Shown piece after piece: positions 18,103 to 28,721 of a DNA stretch of 38,529 nucleotides (its first letter is position 1; each line of letters opens with the position of its first letter). The notes under the pieces were generated by a model. That model ran no database searches, was not told where the DNA came from, and was given only the letters and a program-made list of their open reading frames with translations. The position numbers were made by a program, and so were the translations under genes. This DNA comes from an uncultured Mesorhizobium sp. (GTDB lineage: Bacteria; Pseudomonadota; Alphaproteobacteria; Rhizobiales; Rhizobiaceae), in the NCBI GenBank assembly GCA_937958475.1, contig CALFXR010000233.1, forward strand, positions 1-38,529. Direction: 5' to 3'.

Positions 18103-18374
18103 GGGATACCTCCGAAGTGAACGCCGATTCGCGGCTGGCTGGCTGATCCTGCACAAACCAAAAGGCGGGTCCGCGGTCAATATCGCGTCCGGATTGCTGC
18201 AGTGCGACATTTTCGGGGCGGCGAAAGCCGTTGATGGGTCCAAATGCCGATTGAGCCAGCCTCCGCTTTCAGATAGAGACCGCGACTGAGACAACAGGCA
18301 GCGCCTCTTATGGCGCACGCGAGCCCCGCAGGTGCGATCGATGGCCGGTCGCCCTGCAAACCAGAGAAAACGCC

Positions 18375-19172
18375 ATGAACCGTCGCCGCCGAATCTATGA
18401 GGGCAAGGCAAAGATTCTCTATGAGGGTCCCGAGCCCGGCACGCTGATACAGTTCTTCAAGGACGATGCCACCGCCTTCAACAAGAAGAAGCACCAGGTG
18501 ATCGACGGCAAGGGCGTGCTCAACAACCGCATCTCCGAGCACATCTTCACCCATCTCAACCGGATGGGCATCCCGACCCACTTCATCCGCCGGCTCAACA
18601 TGCGCGAGCAGCTGATCAAGGAAGTCGAGATCATTCCGCTCGAGGTCGTGGTCAGGAACATCGCCGCCGGCTCGCTGTCGAAGCGCCTCGGCATCGAGGA
18701 GGGCACGGTGCTGCCGCGCTCGATCATCGAGTTCTACTACAAGGCCGACGCGCTCGACGACCCGATGGTCTCGGAAGAGCACATCACCGCCTTCGGCTGG
18801 GCCAGCCCCCAGGAGATCGACGACGTCATGGCGCTCGCCATCCGCGTCAACGACTTCCTCTCCGGCCTGTTCCTCGGCGTCGGCATCCAGCTCGTCGACT
18901 TCAAGATGGAATGCGGCCGCCTCTACGAGGGCGACATGATGCGCATCGTCGTCGCCGACGAGATCTCGCCGGATTCGTGCCGCCTGTGGGACATCACCAC
19001 CCAGGAGAAGCTCGACAAGGACCGCTTCCGCCGCGACATGGGCGGCCTCGTCGAGGCCTACCAGGAAGTGGCGCGCCGCCTCGGCATCATGAACGAGAAC
19101 GAGCCGCCGAAGCCCGCCGGCCCGGTCCTGGTCTCCTCGACCGACGGCCCGCCCAAGGGCACCAAGCACTAG
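18375..19172 (+). CDS. purC: Phosphoribosylaminoimidazole-succinocarboxamide synthase
   Basis: A 265-residue SAICAR synthetase, which joins CAIR and aspartate with ATP. The start RRIYEGKAKILYEGPEPG holds the ATP-binding lysines; the later signature VEIIPLEVVVRNIAAGSLSKR and LVDFKMECGRLYEGDMM are also typical. It begins the purC-purS-purQ-purL block. The 272-bp space upstream (18103-18374) must hold its promoter and that of the divergent zeta-inhibitor gene; I cannot point to a convincing promoter or PurR-like operator there. Confidence 0.97.
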   Translation: MNRRRRIYEGKAKILYEGPEPGTLIQFFKDDATAFNKKKHQVIDGKGVLNNRISEHIFTHLNRMGIPTHFIRRLNMREQLIKEVEIIPLEVVVRNIAAGSLSKRLGIEEGTVLPRSIIEFYYKADALDDPMVSEEHITAFGWASPQEIDDVMALAIRVNDFLSGLFLGVGIQLVDFKMECGRLYEGDMMRIVVADEISPDSCRLWDITTQEKLDKDRFRRDMGGLVEAYQEVARRLGIMNENEPPKPAGPVLVSSTDGPPKGTKH

Positions 19173-19230
19173 TTCGCGGGCGGGTCACCCCGCCCGCCTC
19201 GCAGGTTTCAGCGAACAGGACCGACCCCGC

Positions 19231-19473
19231 GTGATCAAGGCCCGCATCACCGTCACCCTCAAGAACGGCGTCCTCGACCCGCAGGGCAAGGCGATCGAGC
19301 ACGCGCTCGGCGCGCTCGGCTTCGACGGCGTCGGCCAGGTGCGCCAGGGCAAGGTGTTCGACGTCGAACTCGACGGCGCCGACCGGGCTAGGGCCGAGGC
19401 CGACCTGAAGGCCATGTGCGAGAAGCTCCTCGCCAACACGGTGATTGAAAACTACAATGTGACGCTTACCTGA
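19231..19473 (+). CDS. purS: Phosphoribosylformylglycinamidine synthase, PurS subunit
   Basis: An 80-residue PurS with GTG start: VTLKNGVLDPQGKAIEHAL, LGFDGVGQVRQGKVFDVEL and the C-terminal CEKLLANTVIENYNV. PurS bridges PurQ and PurL in the three-part FGAM synthase, which turns FGAR and glutamine into FGAM. The gene follows purC by 58 bp and precedes a small coiled-coil gene that separates it from purQ. Confidence 0.95.
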   Translation: MIKARITVTLKNGVLDPQGKAIEHALGALGFDGVGQVRQGKVFDVELDGADRARAEADLKAMCEKLLANTVIENYNVTLT

Positions 19474-19492
19474 AGTTGTACCGGAGGGTGCG

Positions 19493-19726
19493 ATGGCGGA
19501 AGTCACGAACGAGCTGATGTACGAGCTTCTGAAGCGGATCCATTCGGACGTTTCCGACGTGAAGTTCGACGTTCAGGAAATCAAGAAGCGCATCACCAAT
19601 ACGGAAGAGAGCTTGGCCGGCGTGAATCGCCGCCTCGATCGCCACGACGAACGCCTCGACCGCATCGAGCGGCGCCTCGAGTTGCGCGAACTCGCCGAAA
19701 CCCAGAAACCCTACGGGCCGCAATGA
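19493..19726 (+). CDS. Small coiled-coil protein between purS and purQ
   Basis: A 77-residue protein, MAEVTNELMYELLKRIHSDV onward, almost entirely helical with heptad spacing: SDVKFDVQEIKKRITNTEES, then NRRLDRHDERLDRIERRLEL. No cysteines or enzymatic motifs. The ATG at 19493 is preceded by GGAGGG; its stop overlaps purQ's start as ATGA, so it is translationally coupled to purQ. Similar small coiled-coil proteins are scattered in Rhizobiales genomes, but I know no assigned function. It may be a structural or regulatory partner or simply an insertion into the operon. Confidence 0.8.
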   Translation: MAEVTNELMYELLKRIHSDVSDVKFDVQEIKKRITNTEESLAGVNRRLDRHDERLDRIERRLELRELAETQKPYGPQ

Positions 19727-20391
19727 AATCCGCCATCGTCCTCCTGCCGGGCCTCAACCGCGACCGCGACATGATCGCGGCGTTGACCAGTATCTCCGGC
19801 CACAAGCCGCTGACCGTCTGGGAGACCGACACGACGATCCCCGACGTCGACCTGATCGTCATTCCCGGCGGCTTCTCCTACGGCGACTATTTGCGCTGCG
19901 GCGCCATCGCCGCGCGCATGCCGGTCATGCGCGCTGTCGCCGAAAAGGCGAAGAAGGGCGTGCTCGTCATGGGCGTGTGCAACGGCTTCCAGATCCTCGT
20001 CGAGGCCGGAATGCTGCCCGGCGCGCTGATGCGCAACACATCGCTGAAGTTCGTCTGCCGCGAGGTCAAGCTGTCGGTCGAGAACGCCGACACCGCCTTC
20101 ACGCAAGCCTACCGGCAGGGCCAGGTGATCCGCTGCCCCGTCGCCCACCATGACGGCAACTATTACGCCGACCCCGAGACGCTGGCCAGGCTCGAAGGCG
20201 ACGGCCAGGTGGTGTTCCGCTACGCCGAGGGCACCAACCCGAACGGCTCGATCAACGACATCGCCGGCATCGTCGACCACAGCGGCAACGTGCTCGGCAT
20301 GATGCCGCATCCGGAAAACCTGATCGAACCGGCCCATGGCGGCTCGGACGGCCGGCCGCTGTTCGAGAGCGTGCTGGGTCTCGCCGCGTGA
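19723..20391 (+). CDS. purQ: Phosphoribosylformylglycinamidine synthase, glutaminase subunit
   Basis: A 222-residue class I glutamine amidotransferase, which supplies ammonia to PurL. The nucleophile is Cys86 in VMGVCNGFQIL; LIVIPGGFSYGDYLRCGAIA forms the oxyanion and substrate region; the His/Glu of the triad are in MMPHPENLIEP. ATG overlaps the stop of the coiled-coil gene (ATGA), and its own stop overlaps the GTG of the lipoprotein gene, so the four genes purS to lipoprotein form a tight unit. Confidence 0.97.
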   Translation: MKSAIVLLPGLNRDRDMIAALTSISGHKPLTVWETDTTIPDVDLIVIPGGFSYGDYLRCGAIAARMPVMRAVAEKAKKGVLVMGVCNGFQILVEAGMLPGALMRNTSLKFVCREVKLSVENADTAFTQAYRQGQVIRCPVAHHDGNYYADPETLARLEGDGQVVFRYAEGTNPNGSINDIAGIVDHSGNVLGMMPHPENLIEPAHGGSDGRPLFESVLGLAA

Positions 20392-20801
20392 AGCCGCACA
20401 GCCTTTTCGCCGCGCTTGCCCTTGCGGCTGCGGCCGCCCTCGCCGCCTGCCAGTCCGACGACGCCAGGCCCGGCCCGGGCTCCGGCGGCAAGAGCGCCGC
20501 GCTGCGCAGCATGGAGCAGGTGGCGGTCGCCGCGCACAAATGCTGGTTCGCCGCCAATGATCCGGCCTTCCGCGACTACGCCTTCGCCAACGAACTGAAT
20601 TCGTTCTCCGGCAAGCCGCGCTTCCTGCTGGTGCCGAAGCGCAACTTCTCCGGACGGCCGCTGCTCGTCGTCCAGGCCGAAGGCCCGGCCGGCAAGGTCT
20701 CGGCGTTCGGCCCGCTGATGGACGGCCCGCTCGGCGCGCGTATTTCCGCCGACGTCGGCCGCTGGAGCGCCGGCAACGACGACTGCGCCGGGAGCGCCTG
20801 A
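20388..20801 (+). CDS. Predicted lipoprotein coupled to purQ
   Basis: A 137-residue precursor with GTG start overlapping the purQ stop by 4 bp (GTGA). It has a lipoprotein signal: KPHSLFAALALAAAAALAAC with lipobox L18-A-A-C21. The mature part includes Cys in AHKCWFAANDP and near the end (NDDCAGS), so one disulfide could form in the periplasm. No known domain recognised. The placement inside the purine unit is due to tight overlap rather than an evident functional link. Confidence 0.8.
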   Translation: MKPHSLFAALALAAAAALAACQSDDARPGPGSGGKSAALRSMEQVAVAAHKCWFAANDPAFRDYAFANELNSFSGKPRFLLVPKRNFSGRPLLVVQAEGPAGKVSAFGPLMDGPLGARISADVGRWSAGNDDCAGSA

Positions 20802-20945
20802 AGATGGGCCGGGCGCCGGCCGCGGCCAAGTGTCGGCGGGAGGCGATTTCGGTTGGAATCATGCGCCGTGTCTTTGCCGTCGCCGGCCTCTTCGTGATAT
20901 GGGCCGACCGACTTCTCCCCGCTCCGCGCCCGACCCAGGACTGAC

Positions 20946-23171
<2,226 letters not shown>

Positions 23172-23182
23172 CGGAGGCCGCC

Positions 23183-23416
23183 ATGCCGATGGACGCCCGC
23201 GATATCGAGAAAATGATCAGGGAAGCGATTCCCGACGCGAAGGTCACCATCCGCGACCTCGCCGGCGACGGCGACCATTATGCGGCGGAAGTCGTGGCGG
23301 AGAGCTTTCGCGGCAAGAGCCGCGTCCAGCAGCACCAGATGGTCTATCAGGCGCTGAAGGGCCAGATGGGCGGCGTGCTGCACGCGCTCGCCCTGCAGAC
23401 CAGCGTTCCGGACTGA
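23183..23416 (+). CDS. BolA-family protein
   Basis: A 77-residue BolA protein of the short IbaG/BolA2 type: MDARDIEKMIREAIPDAKVT, DLAGDGDHYAAEVVAESFRG, then KSRVQQHQMVYQALKG with the conserved His. BolA proteins form [2Fe-2S]-bridged heterodimers with CGFS glutaredoxins for iron-sulfur transfer; such a glutaredoxin is encoded 400 bp downstream. The ATG follows purL by 11 bp, with GGAGG between, so bolA is probably co-transcribed with purL. Confidence 0.93.
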   Translation: MPMDARDIEKMIREAIPDAKVTIRDLAGDGDHYAAEVVAESFRGKSRVQQHQMVYQALKGQMGGVLHALALQTSVPD

Positions 23417-23429
23417 GGGGAAAGCGGAC

Positions 23430-23714
23430 ATGTCTCTCCTCGGGGATATCGTCGAGAAGGTCGTCGACGGCGCGCTGAAGGAAATTCTCAACAAGACCGG
23501 CACGCGCAAGCGCGCCCGCCGCCGCAAGCGCGCGCTGACCCCGAGCGAGCGGCTGAAGAAGATCGAGAAGCTGCTGAAGCCCGACGACACCGGGCCGGCG
23601 CGCACCGCCGACGGCCGCTTCAGGAAGACCCGCGCGACGCGCCCGGCGAAGAAGCAGACCAGCCGCCGGCGCACGGTGCGCACCCGCTCGAAGGCGAAGC
23701 GCCGCGCCGGCTGA
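23430..23714 (+). CDS. Small, very basic protein between bolA and grxD
   Basis: A 94-residue protein. The N-terminal MSLLGDIVEKVVDGALKEIL is an amphipathic helix; the rest is lysine- and arginine-rich (KRARRRKRALTPSERLKK, then a C-terminal run SRRRTVRTRSKAKRR). This composition suggests nucleic acid binding or polyanion binding. Starts 13 bp after bolA with GGGGAAAG upstream. The GC-rich codons can give accidental basic frames, but the start, spacing and organised N-terminal helix favour a real gene. Function unknown. Confidence 0.72.
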   Translation: MSLLGDIVEKVVDGALKEILNKTGTRKRARRRKRALTPSERLKKIEKLLKPDDTGPARTADGRFRKTRATRPAKKQTSRRRTVRTRSKAKRRAG

Positions 23715-23822
23715 AAAGGTGCCCGGTCCATGTACGCTCGCGGTCTTGTATCGAACCGTCGCTGGCGTTATTTGTCCGTCATGAAGGCGGCCCGGTCCCC
23801 ACGGGCTTGAAAGGATTCCCCC

Positions 23823-24158
23823 ATGAGCGGCATCACCGACTACATCGACAACGAAGTGAAGACCAACGACGTCGTGCTCTTCATGAAGGGCACGCCCGGC
23901 TTTCCGCAGTGCGGCTTCTCGGGACAGGTCGTGCAGATCCTCGATTACCTCGGCGTCGACTACAAGGGCGTCAACGTCCTGACGTCCAACGACCTGCGCC
24001 AGGGCATCAAGGACTATTCGAGCTGGCCGACCATCCCGCAGCTCTACGTCAAGGGCGAGTTCGTCGGCGGCTGCGACATCATCCGCGAGATGTTCCAGGC
24101 GGGCGAGCTGCAGTCCATCCTCTCGGAGAAGGGCATCAGCGCCAGCGGCGCTGCCTGA
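23823..24158 (+). CDS. grxD: Monothiol glutaredoxin, CGFS type
   Basis: A 111-residue Grx4/GrxD: YIDNEVKTNDVVLFMKGTPG, active-site Cys30-GFS in FPQCGFSG, then SSWPTIPQLYVKGEFVGGCD with the cis-proline and glutathione-binding residues. CGFS glutaredoxins bind a glutathione-ligated [2Fe-2S] cluster between two subunits or with BolA. The bolA gene just upstream fits this. Followed by a hairpin terminator at 24220. Confidence 0.97.
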   Translation: MSGITDYIDNEVKTNDVVLFMKGTPGFPQCGFSGQVVQILDYLGVDYKGVNVLTSNDLRQGIKDYSSWPTIPQLYVKGEFVGGCDIIREMFQAGELQSILSEKGISASGAA

Positions 24159-24219
24159 TCCCGACCCGATACCGAACAGCCGAGCTCCCGGGCACGCTTC
24201 CGGGTTAAGTCTCTGAGCG

Positions 24220-24242
24220 ATGCGCCGCTTGCCGCGGCGCAT
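24220..24242 (+). terminator. Intrinsic terminator after grxD
   Basis: A 9-bp perfect stem (ATGCGCCGC with GCGGCGCAT) and five-base loop, followed by the pyrimidine-rich GTTCCCTTTCTT. It lies 62 bp after the grxD stop and just before the MFS gene, so it separates the two units. Confidence 0.65.
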
Positions 24243-24277
24243 GTTCCCTTTCTTCCCCCGGGAAAAGGACGCCAGCG

Positions 24278-25525
24278 ATGGACGGAAGCCCCATGCCGAA
24301 GGATGCCGTGCGCTCCCTCGGGATTCCCCGCTGGGAATTCATCGCGCTCGTCGCCGCGCTGATGGCGCTGAACGCGCTGGCCATCGACATCATGCTGCCG
24401 GGACTGCAGCAGATCGGCGCCAGCCTCGGCGTCGAGAACGAAAACCACCGTCAGTACGTCATCACCGCCTACATCCTCGGCTTCGGCGTGCCGCAGCTCA
24501 TCTACGGCCCGATCTCCGACCGCTTCGGCCGGCGCTGGCCGCTGATCATCGGCATGGTCTTCTACATCGCCGCCGCGGCCGCCGCGTCCTTCGCGCCGAG
24601 CTTCGAGATGCTGCTCGCGCTGCGCTTCCTGCAGGGTGTGGGCGCGGCGGGAACCCGCGTCATCGCCGTGTCGCTGGTCCGCGACGTGTTCGGCGGCCGC
24701 GCCATGGCCGAGGTCATGTCGCTGGTGTTCATGGTGTTCATGATCATCCCGGTGATCGCGCCGCTGCTCGGCCAGGGGGTCATGCTGTTCTCCGAATGGC
24801 ACATGATCTTCGTGCTGATGGCGGTGATCGCGACGGTGGCGACGCTGTGGACGTTGCTGCGCCTGCCGGAGACGCTGGCGCCCGCGCAGCGGCGGCCCTT
24901 CACCGTGGCCGCGATCCTCGGCGGCTTCGGCATCGTGCTGACCAACCGCGTCGCGCTCTGCTACACGCTCGCCTCGACGCTGGTCTTCGCCGGCCTGTTC
25001 GGCTTCATCAACTCCGCCCAGCAGATCTATGTCGGCATCTACGGCCTGGGCGTCTGGTTCCCCGTGCTGTTCGCCGCCGTCGCCGGCATGATGGCGGTCA
25101 GCTCGTTCGCCAATTCGCGCCTGGTCGGCCGCTTCGGCATGCGCCGGCTGTCGCACGGCGCGCTGATCGGCTTCCTGGCGGTGAACGTCGTCACCTTCTC
25201 GCTGGCGCTCGCCGGCCCCATGCCGCTCTGGGCCTTCGCCACGCTGTTCACGCTGGCGATGCTGCAGTTCGGCTGGATCGGGTCCAACTTCAACGCCATC
25301 GCCATGGAGCCGCTCGGCCACGTCGCCGGCACGGCGTCGGCGATCCAGGGCTTCATCCAGACCCTCGGCGGCGGCCTCATCGGCGCGGCGATCGGCCAGG
25401 CCTTCGACGGCACGGTGGTTCCCTTCACCGCCGCCTTCTGCCTGCTGGCGCTGGGCGGGCTCGTGCTGGTGCTGATCGGCGAGAAGGGCCGCCTGTTCGG
25501 CACCTACAGTCCGCCGATGCGGTGA
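24278..25525 (+). CDS. MFS drug efflux transporter, Bcr/CflA family
   Basis: A 415-residue protein with about 12 membrane spans. The MFS motif A is GPISDRFGRRWPLI between spans 2 and 3; LRFLQGVGAAGTRVIAVSLVRDVF follows in span 4, as in Bcr/CflA drug:proton antiporters. Substrate unknown. The start MDGSPMPKDAVRS is preceded by AAAGGACG. The gene converges with the dipeptidase, and a short GC-rich repeat lies between them. Confidence 0.92.
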   Translation: MDGSPMPKDAVRSLGIPRWEFIALVAALMALNALAIDIMLPGLQQIGASLGVENENHRQYVITAYILGFGVPQLIYGPISDRFGRRWPLIIGMVFYIAAAAAASFAPSFEMLLALRFLQGVGAAGTRVIAVSLVRDVFGGRAMAEVMSLVFMVFMIIPVIAPLLGQGVMLFSEWHMIFVLMAVIATVATLWTLLRLPETLAPAQRRPFTVAAILGGFGIVLTNRVALCYTLASTLVFAGLFGFINSAQQIYVGIYGLGVWFPVLFAAVAGMMAVSSFANSRLVGRFGMRRLSHGALIGFLAVNVVTFSLALAGPMPLWAFATLFTLAMLQFGWIGSNFNAIAMEPLGHVAGTASAIQGFIQTLGGGLIGAAIGQAFDGTVVPFTAAFCLLALGGLVLVLIGEKGRLFGTYSPPMR

Positions 25526-25552
25526 TGCGGGCGGGCGCCGCGTTGCGTCGCC

Positions 25553-25607
25553 CCCCTCTCCGCCGCCGCAGCGCTGCGATGCCCCTCCCCCTGATCCGGG
25601 TGGAGAG
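25553..25607. repeat. Degenerate GC-rich palindromic repeat
   Basis: Reads CCCCCCTCTCCGCCGCCGCA and ends GATCCGGGTGGAGAGG, so its ends pair (CCTCTCC with GGAGAGG) around a variable centre. It resembles the units at 34200 and in the 36165-36459 island. It sits between two convergent genes and may form a hairpin that terminates both. Confidence 0.6.
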
Positions 25608-25619
25608 GCCCCTGCCCGA

Positions 25620-26780
25620 CTACGCCGCCGGCGCGGCGAGCGTCTGCTCGAAGACGCGCAGGAAGTTGCCGCCGATGATCTTGGCGACGTCTTCCTCGGC
25701 GACGCCGCGCTTCAGCAGCGCGCCGACGATCAGCGGCATCTTCCGGTAGGTCTCGAAGACCGGCTTGTAGTTGGCGTCCATGTCGGAGCCGATGGCGACG
25801 TGGTCGATGCCGACCTTGTCGACGAGCTGGCCGATGCGGTCGATGAAGCCATCGAGCGTGGCGATGCCGATGCCGGCCGGCCAGGCGCCGATATAGCCGC
25901 CGGTGGCCGCGATACCTTGAGCAAGTTCGTCGGAGATGAAGCGCGGATGGCCGATGCCGAGGCTGTTCAGATGCGTGTGGGTGGCCACCGCCGGCTGCTT
26001 GGTCACGGCGAGCGCGCCGAAGGCGGTCTTCTCGTCGGCGTGGCTGAGATCGAGCATGATGCGCGCCTTGTTCATCTCCGCCACCACCTCGCGGCCGAGC
26101 GCCGTGATGCCGCCGTTCACCGGCGGCGCCGTCATGATGTCGCCGATCAGCCCGCCGGCGAGATAGTGGACCAGCGTGATCATGCGCACGCCGTCGGCGG
26201 CCGCCTCGGCGATGCGCCCGGCATCGTCCTCGACGAAGTCGGCACCCTCGACGGCATAGATCGCGCCGGGCTTCTTCGCGGTCCGCGCCGCGGCGACGTC
26301 GGTTGGGGCGAGCACCGGATAGACCAGCCCGCGCTCGGCCAGCGCCTTCAGGTTGGCCATCTGCGCCTTGTAGTAGGTCCACGCCTCGCCCGGCGCGAAG
26401 GCGCGCTTCGAGACCAGGCCCTCGCCGGAGAGGTTGAGGACCGGGAAGTCGGCGACGCCGGAGAACGACGCCGCGGCGATCTGCCCGTCCACCATGTCGG
26501 AGACGACGCGGTCCTCGAACGTGCCGAACTTCTGGTAGAGCCACAGCTTCCAGTCGAGCCCGGTGGCGCCGCGCACGAAGGTGCGGCCCGGATGCGCGTG
26601 GCTGTCGATCGCCGGATGCGCGTCGAGGAAAGCCTTCGCCCGCGCCAGTTCGCCCTGGGCGAGGTCGAAGCCGATCGGCGCCTCCGGCGGCACCAGCTTC
26701 GGCCATGCCCAGGCGCCGAAGCCGCCGAGTGCCGCGACGGCCGCGCCGCCGCCGATCAAAAGAGTCCGCCGTGAGACCAT
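25620..26780 (-). CDS. Tat-anchored membrane dipeptidase-like protein (M19)
   Basis: A 386-residue protein. The N-terminus MVSRRTLLIGGGAAVAALGG is a twin-arginine signal or anchor (SRRTLL). The catalytic domain has M19 dipeptidase metal sites: DSHAHPG with His61 and His63, the bridging Glu in YAVEGADF, His in IMLDLSHAD, and IGSDMDANYKP near the C-terminus. Such enzymes cleave dipeptides with two zinc ions; substrate here unknown. Start ATG at 26780 has GGAGGAGGA upstream; a longer reading frame upstream is not needed. The 193-bp gap before it shows no gene and a degenerate C-rich repeat. Confidence 0.9.
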   Translation of the reverse strand: MVSRRTLLIGGGAAVAALGGFGAWAWPKLVPPEAPIGFDLAQGELARAKAFLDAHPAIDSHAHPGRTFVRGATGLDWKLWLYQKFGTFEDRVVSDMVDGQIAAASFSGVADFPVLNLSGEGLVSKRAFAPGEAWTYYKAQMANLKALAERGLVYPVLAPTDVAAARTAKKPGAIYAVEGADFVEDDAGRIAEAAADGVRMITLVHYLAGGLIGDIMTAPPVNGGITALGREVVAEMNKARIMLDLSHADEKTAFGALAVTKQPAVATHTHLNSLGIGHPRFISDELAQGIAATGGYIGAWPAGIGIATLDGFIDRIGQLVDKVGIDHVAIGSDMDANYKPVFETYRKMPLIVGALLKRGVAEEDVAKIIGGNFLRVFEQTLAAPAA

Positions 26781-26973
26781 CCTGGTCCTCCTCCCCGATT
26801 CCCTGCTTCGTCGCCCGTGAATACCGCCACCCGCAAGGGCCGCCGTGTCCACACATTTCGCTCGTCGACCGGCAGTGTCACGTTGAAGCACCCCCCCTCG
26901 CCGCCTCGCCGCGCCCGGCACCACTCCCGCATTTCACGGGGGCGAGGTGCTTGGCCACTGGAAGCGCCCTGCC

Positions 26974-27804
26974 CTAGGCGCCCGCCCACAGCTCGCGGCG
27001 GATCTCGTCCCAGCTGGCGCGGTCCGGCGCCGCCAGCAGGCCGCCGTCGAGATGCGAGGGAAGGTAGCGGCTGCCGTCGAGCCGTGCGGAATGGCCGCCC
27101 GCCTCCCGATGGATCAGGATGCCGGCGAGATGGTCCCACGGCATCAGCTTGTTGTAGACGACGAAATGGGCGTGGCCGCTGGCGAGCAGGCGGTATTCGT
27201 GCGCCGAGCAGCGATAGCCGAAGGACGCCAGCGTCTTCGTCTGGTTGCGCGCCAGCAGCGACCGCTCCGGCTCGGAAAAATACTGCCAGCTGACCGAGCC
27301 GGTCATCTGCGAAAACGGCACCGGATCGGCGACGCGGACTTTTTCGCGCGTTCCGTCGCCGCACCGGATGTGGCTGCCCGCCCCAGTGGCGCCGATGATC
27401 GTATCGCCGCCGACGGGATCGTGGATCAGGCCCGCCACCGTCTCGCCGGCGACGACCACCGCCAGGATGACGCCGAACAGCGGCACGCCGGAGGCGAAGT
27501 TGAAGGTGCCGTCGACCGGATCGACGACGAAGGCGAGGTCCGCCTCGCCGAGGCCGGCGAGCCTGGCCGGGTCTTCCGAACAGGCCTCCTCGCCGACGAT
27601 CAGCGCGTCCGGCCAGCGTTCGCGCAGCCGCGCCGCGATCAGCCGTTCGGCGCGGATGTCGGCCTCGGTGACCAGGTCCGCGGCCGAGGTCTTGCGGCGC
27701 ACGTCGTCGCGGGAAAGCCGGCGGAAGCGCGGCATGATCTCGGTCTTCGCCGCGTCGGCGACGATCGTCTCCAGCGCCTCGATCGAGCTGTCGTCAAAGC
27801 GCAT
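26974..27804 (-). CDS. Inositol monophosphatase-family phosphatase
   Basis: A 276-residue IMPase-fold phosphatase. Metal-binding motifs: LIVGEEACSED, FVVDPVDGTFNFASGVP, and the C-terminal MPWDHLAGILIHREAGG. Members act on inositol phosphates, histidinol phosphate, PAP or fructose-1,6-bisphosphate; the exact substrate cannot be told from these motifs. The ATG at 27804 overlaps the end of ttcA by 11 bp; a TTG at 27813 is an alternative. It is the last gene of the ttcA transcript. Confidence 0.9.
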   Translation of the reverse strand: MRFDDSSIEALETIVADAAKTEIMPRFRRLSRDDVRRKTSAADLVTEADIRAERLIAARLRERWPDALIVGEEACSEDPARLAGLGEADLAFVVDPVDGTFNFASGVPLFGVILAVVVAGETVAGLIHDPVGGDTIIGATGAGSHIRCGDGTREKVRVADPVPFSQMTGSVSWQYFSEPERSLLARNQTKTLASFGYRCSAHEYRLLASGHAHFVVYNKLMPWDHLAGILIHREAGGHSARLDGSRYLPSHLDGGLLAAPDRASWDEIRRELWAGA

Positions 27805-28705
27805 CGTCTGCAACCGCGCGGGTCTCCCTGGCAGGTTCTTCCGAGGGCGCCCCCTGGCGCCGCCCGTCGAGCGCAGCGAAGTCGAAGACGCGGCGGTCGA
27901 GCAGGTGCGAGGGGCGCACGTTGCCGAGCGCGCGGATCATCGTGTCCTTGCGGCCGGGCATCTTATTCTCGATGTCCTCGAGCATGGCCTTCATGGCGTT
28001 GCGCTGCAGCCCTTCCTGGCTGCCGCACAGGTCGCAGGGGATGATCGGGAAGGCCATGCCCTGCGCGAACTTCGCCAGATCCGCTTCGGCGCAGTAGGCG
28101 AGCGGCCTCAGCACCATCACGTCGCCCTCGTCGTTGAGCAGCTTCGGCGGCATCGCCGCCAGGCGGCCGCCGTGGAACAGGTTCATGTAGAAGGTTTCGA
28201 GGATGTCCTCGCGGTGGTGGCCGAGCACCAGCGCCGCGCACCCCTCCTCGCGGGCGATGCGGTAGAGATGGCCGCGGCGCAGGCGCGAGCACAGCGAGCA
28301 GTAGGTGTTGCCCTCGGCGATCCTGTCGGTGACCACCGAATAGGTGTCCCGGTACTCGATGCGGTGGGCGATGCCGTGCGCGTCGAGATAGTCGGGCAGG
28401 ACGTTCTTCGGAAAGTTCGGCTGGCCCTGGTCGAGGTTGCAGGCGAGCAGGTCGACCGGCAGCAGACCGCGCCATTTCAGGTCGAGCAGCAGCGCCAGCA
28501 GGCCGTAGGAATCCTTGCCGCCCGACAGCGCCACCAGCCAGCGCTCGCCGGCGCGCACCATGGCGAAGTCGTCGAGTGCCTGGCGGACGTTGCGCAGCAG
28601 GCGCTTGCGCAGCTTGTTGAACTCGACGGAGGACGGCGCATCGCGAAACAGCGGATGCGTCCCGCCTTCTTCGTCGAGCGGCGCGTCGGTGACGGCGATG
28701 TTCAT
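27794..28705 (-). CDS. ttcA: tRNA 2-thiocytidine biosynthesis protein TtcA
   Basis: A 303-residue enzyme that thiolates C32 of some tRNAs. The PP-loop ATP motif is SGGKDS at residues 61-66; the iron-sulfur cluster cysteines include Cys137 and Cys140 in YCSLCSRL and the C-terminal CDLCGSQ (Cys225, Cys228); NKMPGRKDTMIRALGNVRPS is the usual C-terminal block. The ATG at 28705 gives the normal family length; the longer open frame upstream overlaps the glutaminase. Follows the glutaminase gene by 16 bp. Confidence 0.95.
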   Translation of the reverse strand: MNIAVTDAPLDEEGGTHPLFRDAPSSVEFNKLRKRLLRNVRQALDDFAMVRAGERWLVALSGGKDSYGLLALLLDLKWRGLLPVDLLACNLDQGQPNFPKNVLPDYLDAHGIAHRIEYRDTYSVVTDRIAEGNTYCSLCSRLRRGHLYRIAREEGCAALVLGHHREDILETFYMNLFHGGRLAAMPPKLLNDEGDVMVLRPLAYCAEADLAKFAQGMAFPIIPCDLCGSQEGLQRNAMKAMLEDIENKMPGRKDTMIRALGNVRPSHLLDRRVFDFAALDGRRQGAPSEEPARETRAVADDAL

Positions 28706-28721
28706 CAGCGGGTGTCCCTTG

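Noticed and set aside
20861..20944. Possible 27-residue leader peptide before purL
   Set aside because: The frame from ATG 20861 is open but short, has no attenuator-like structure or repeated codons, and is best taken as chance.
24220..24242. Riboswitch before the MFS gene
   Set aside because: The only structure is one strong hairpin with a pyrimidine tail, which fits a terminator for grxD better.
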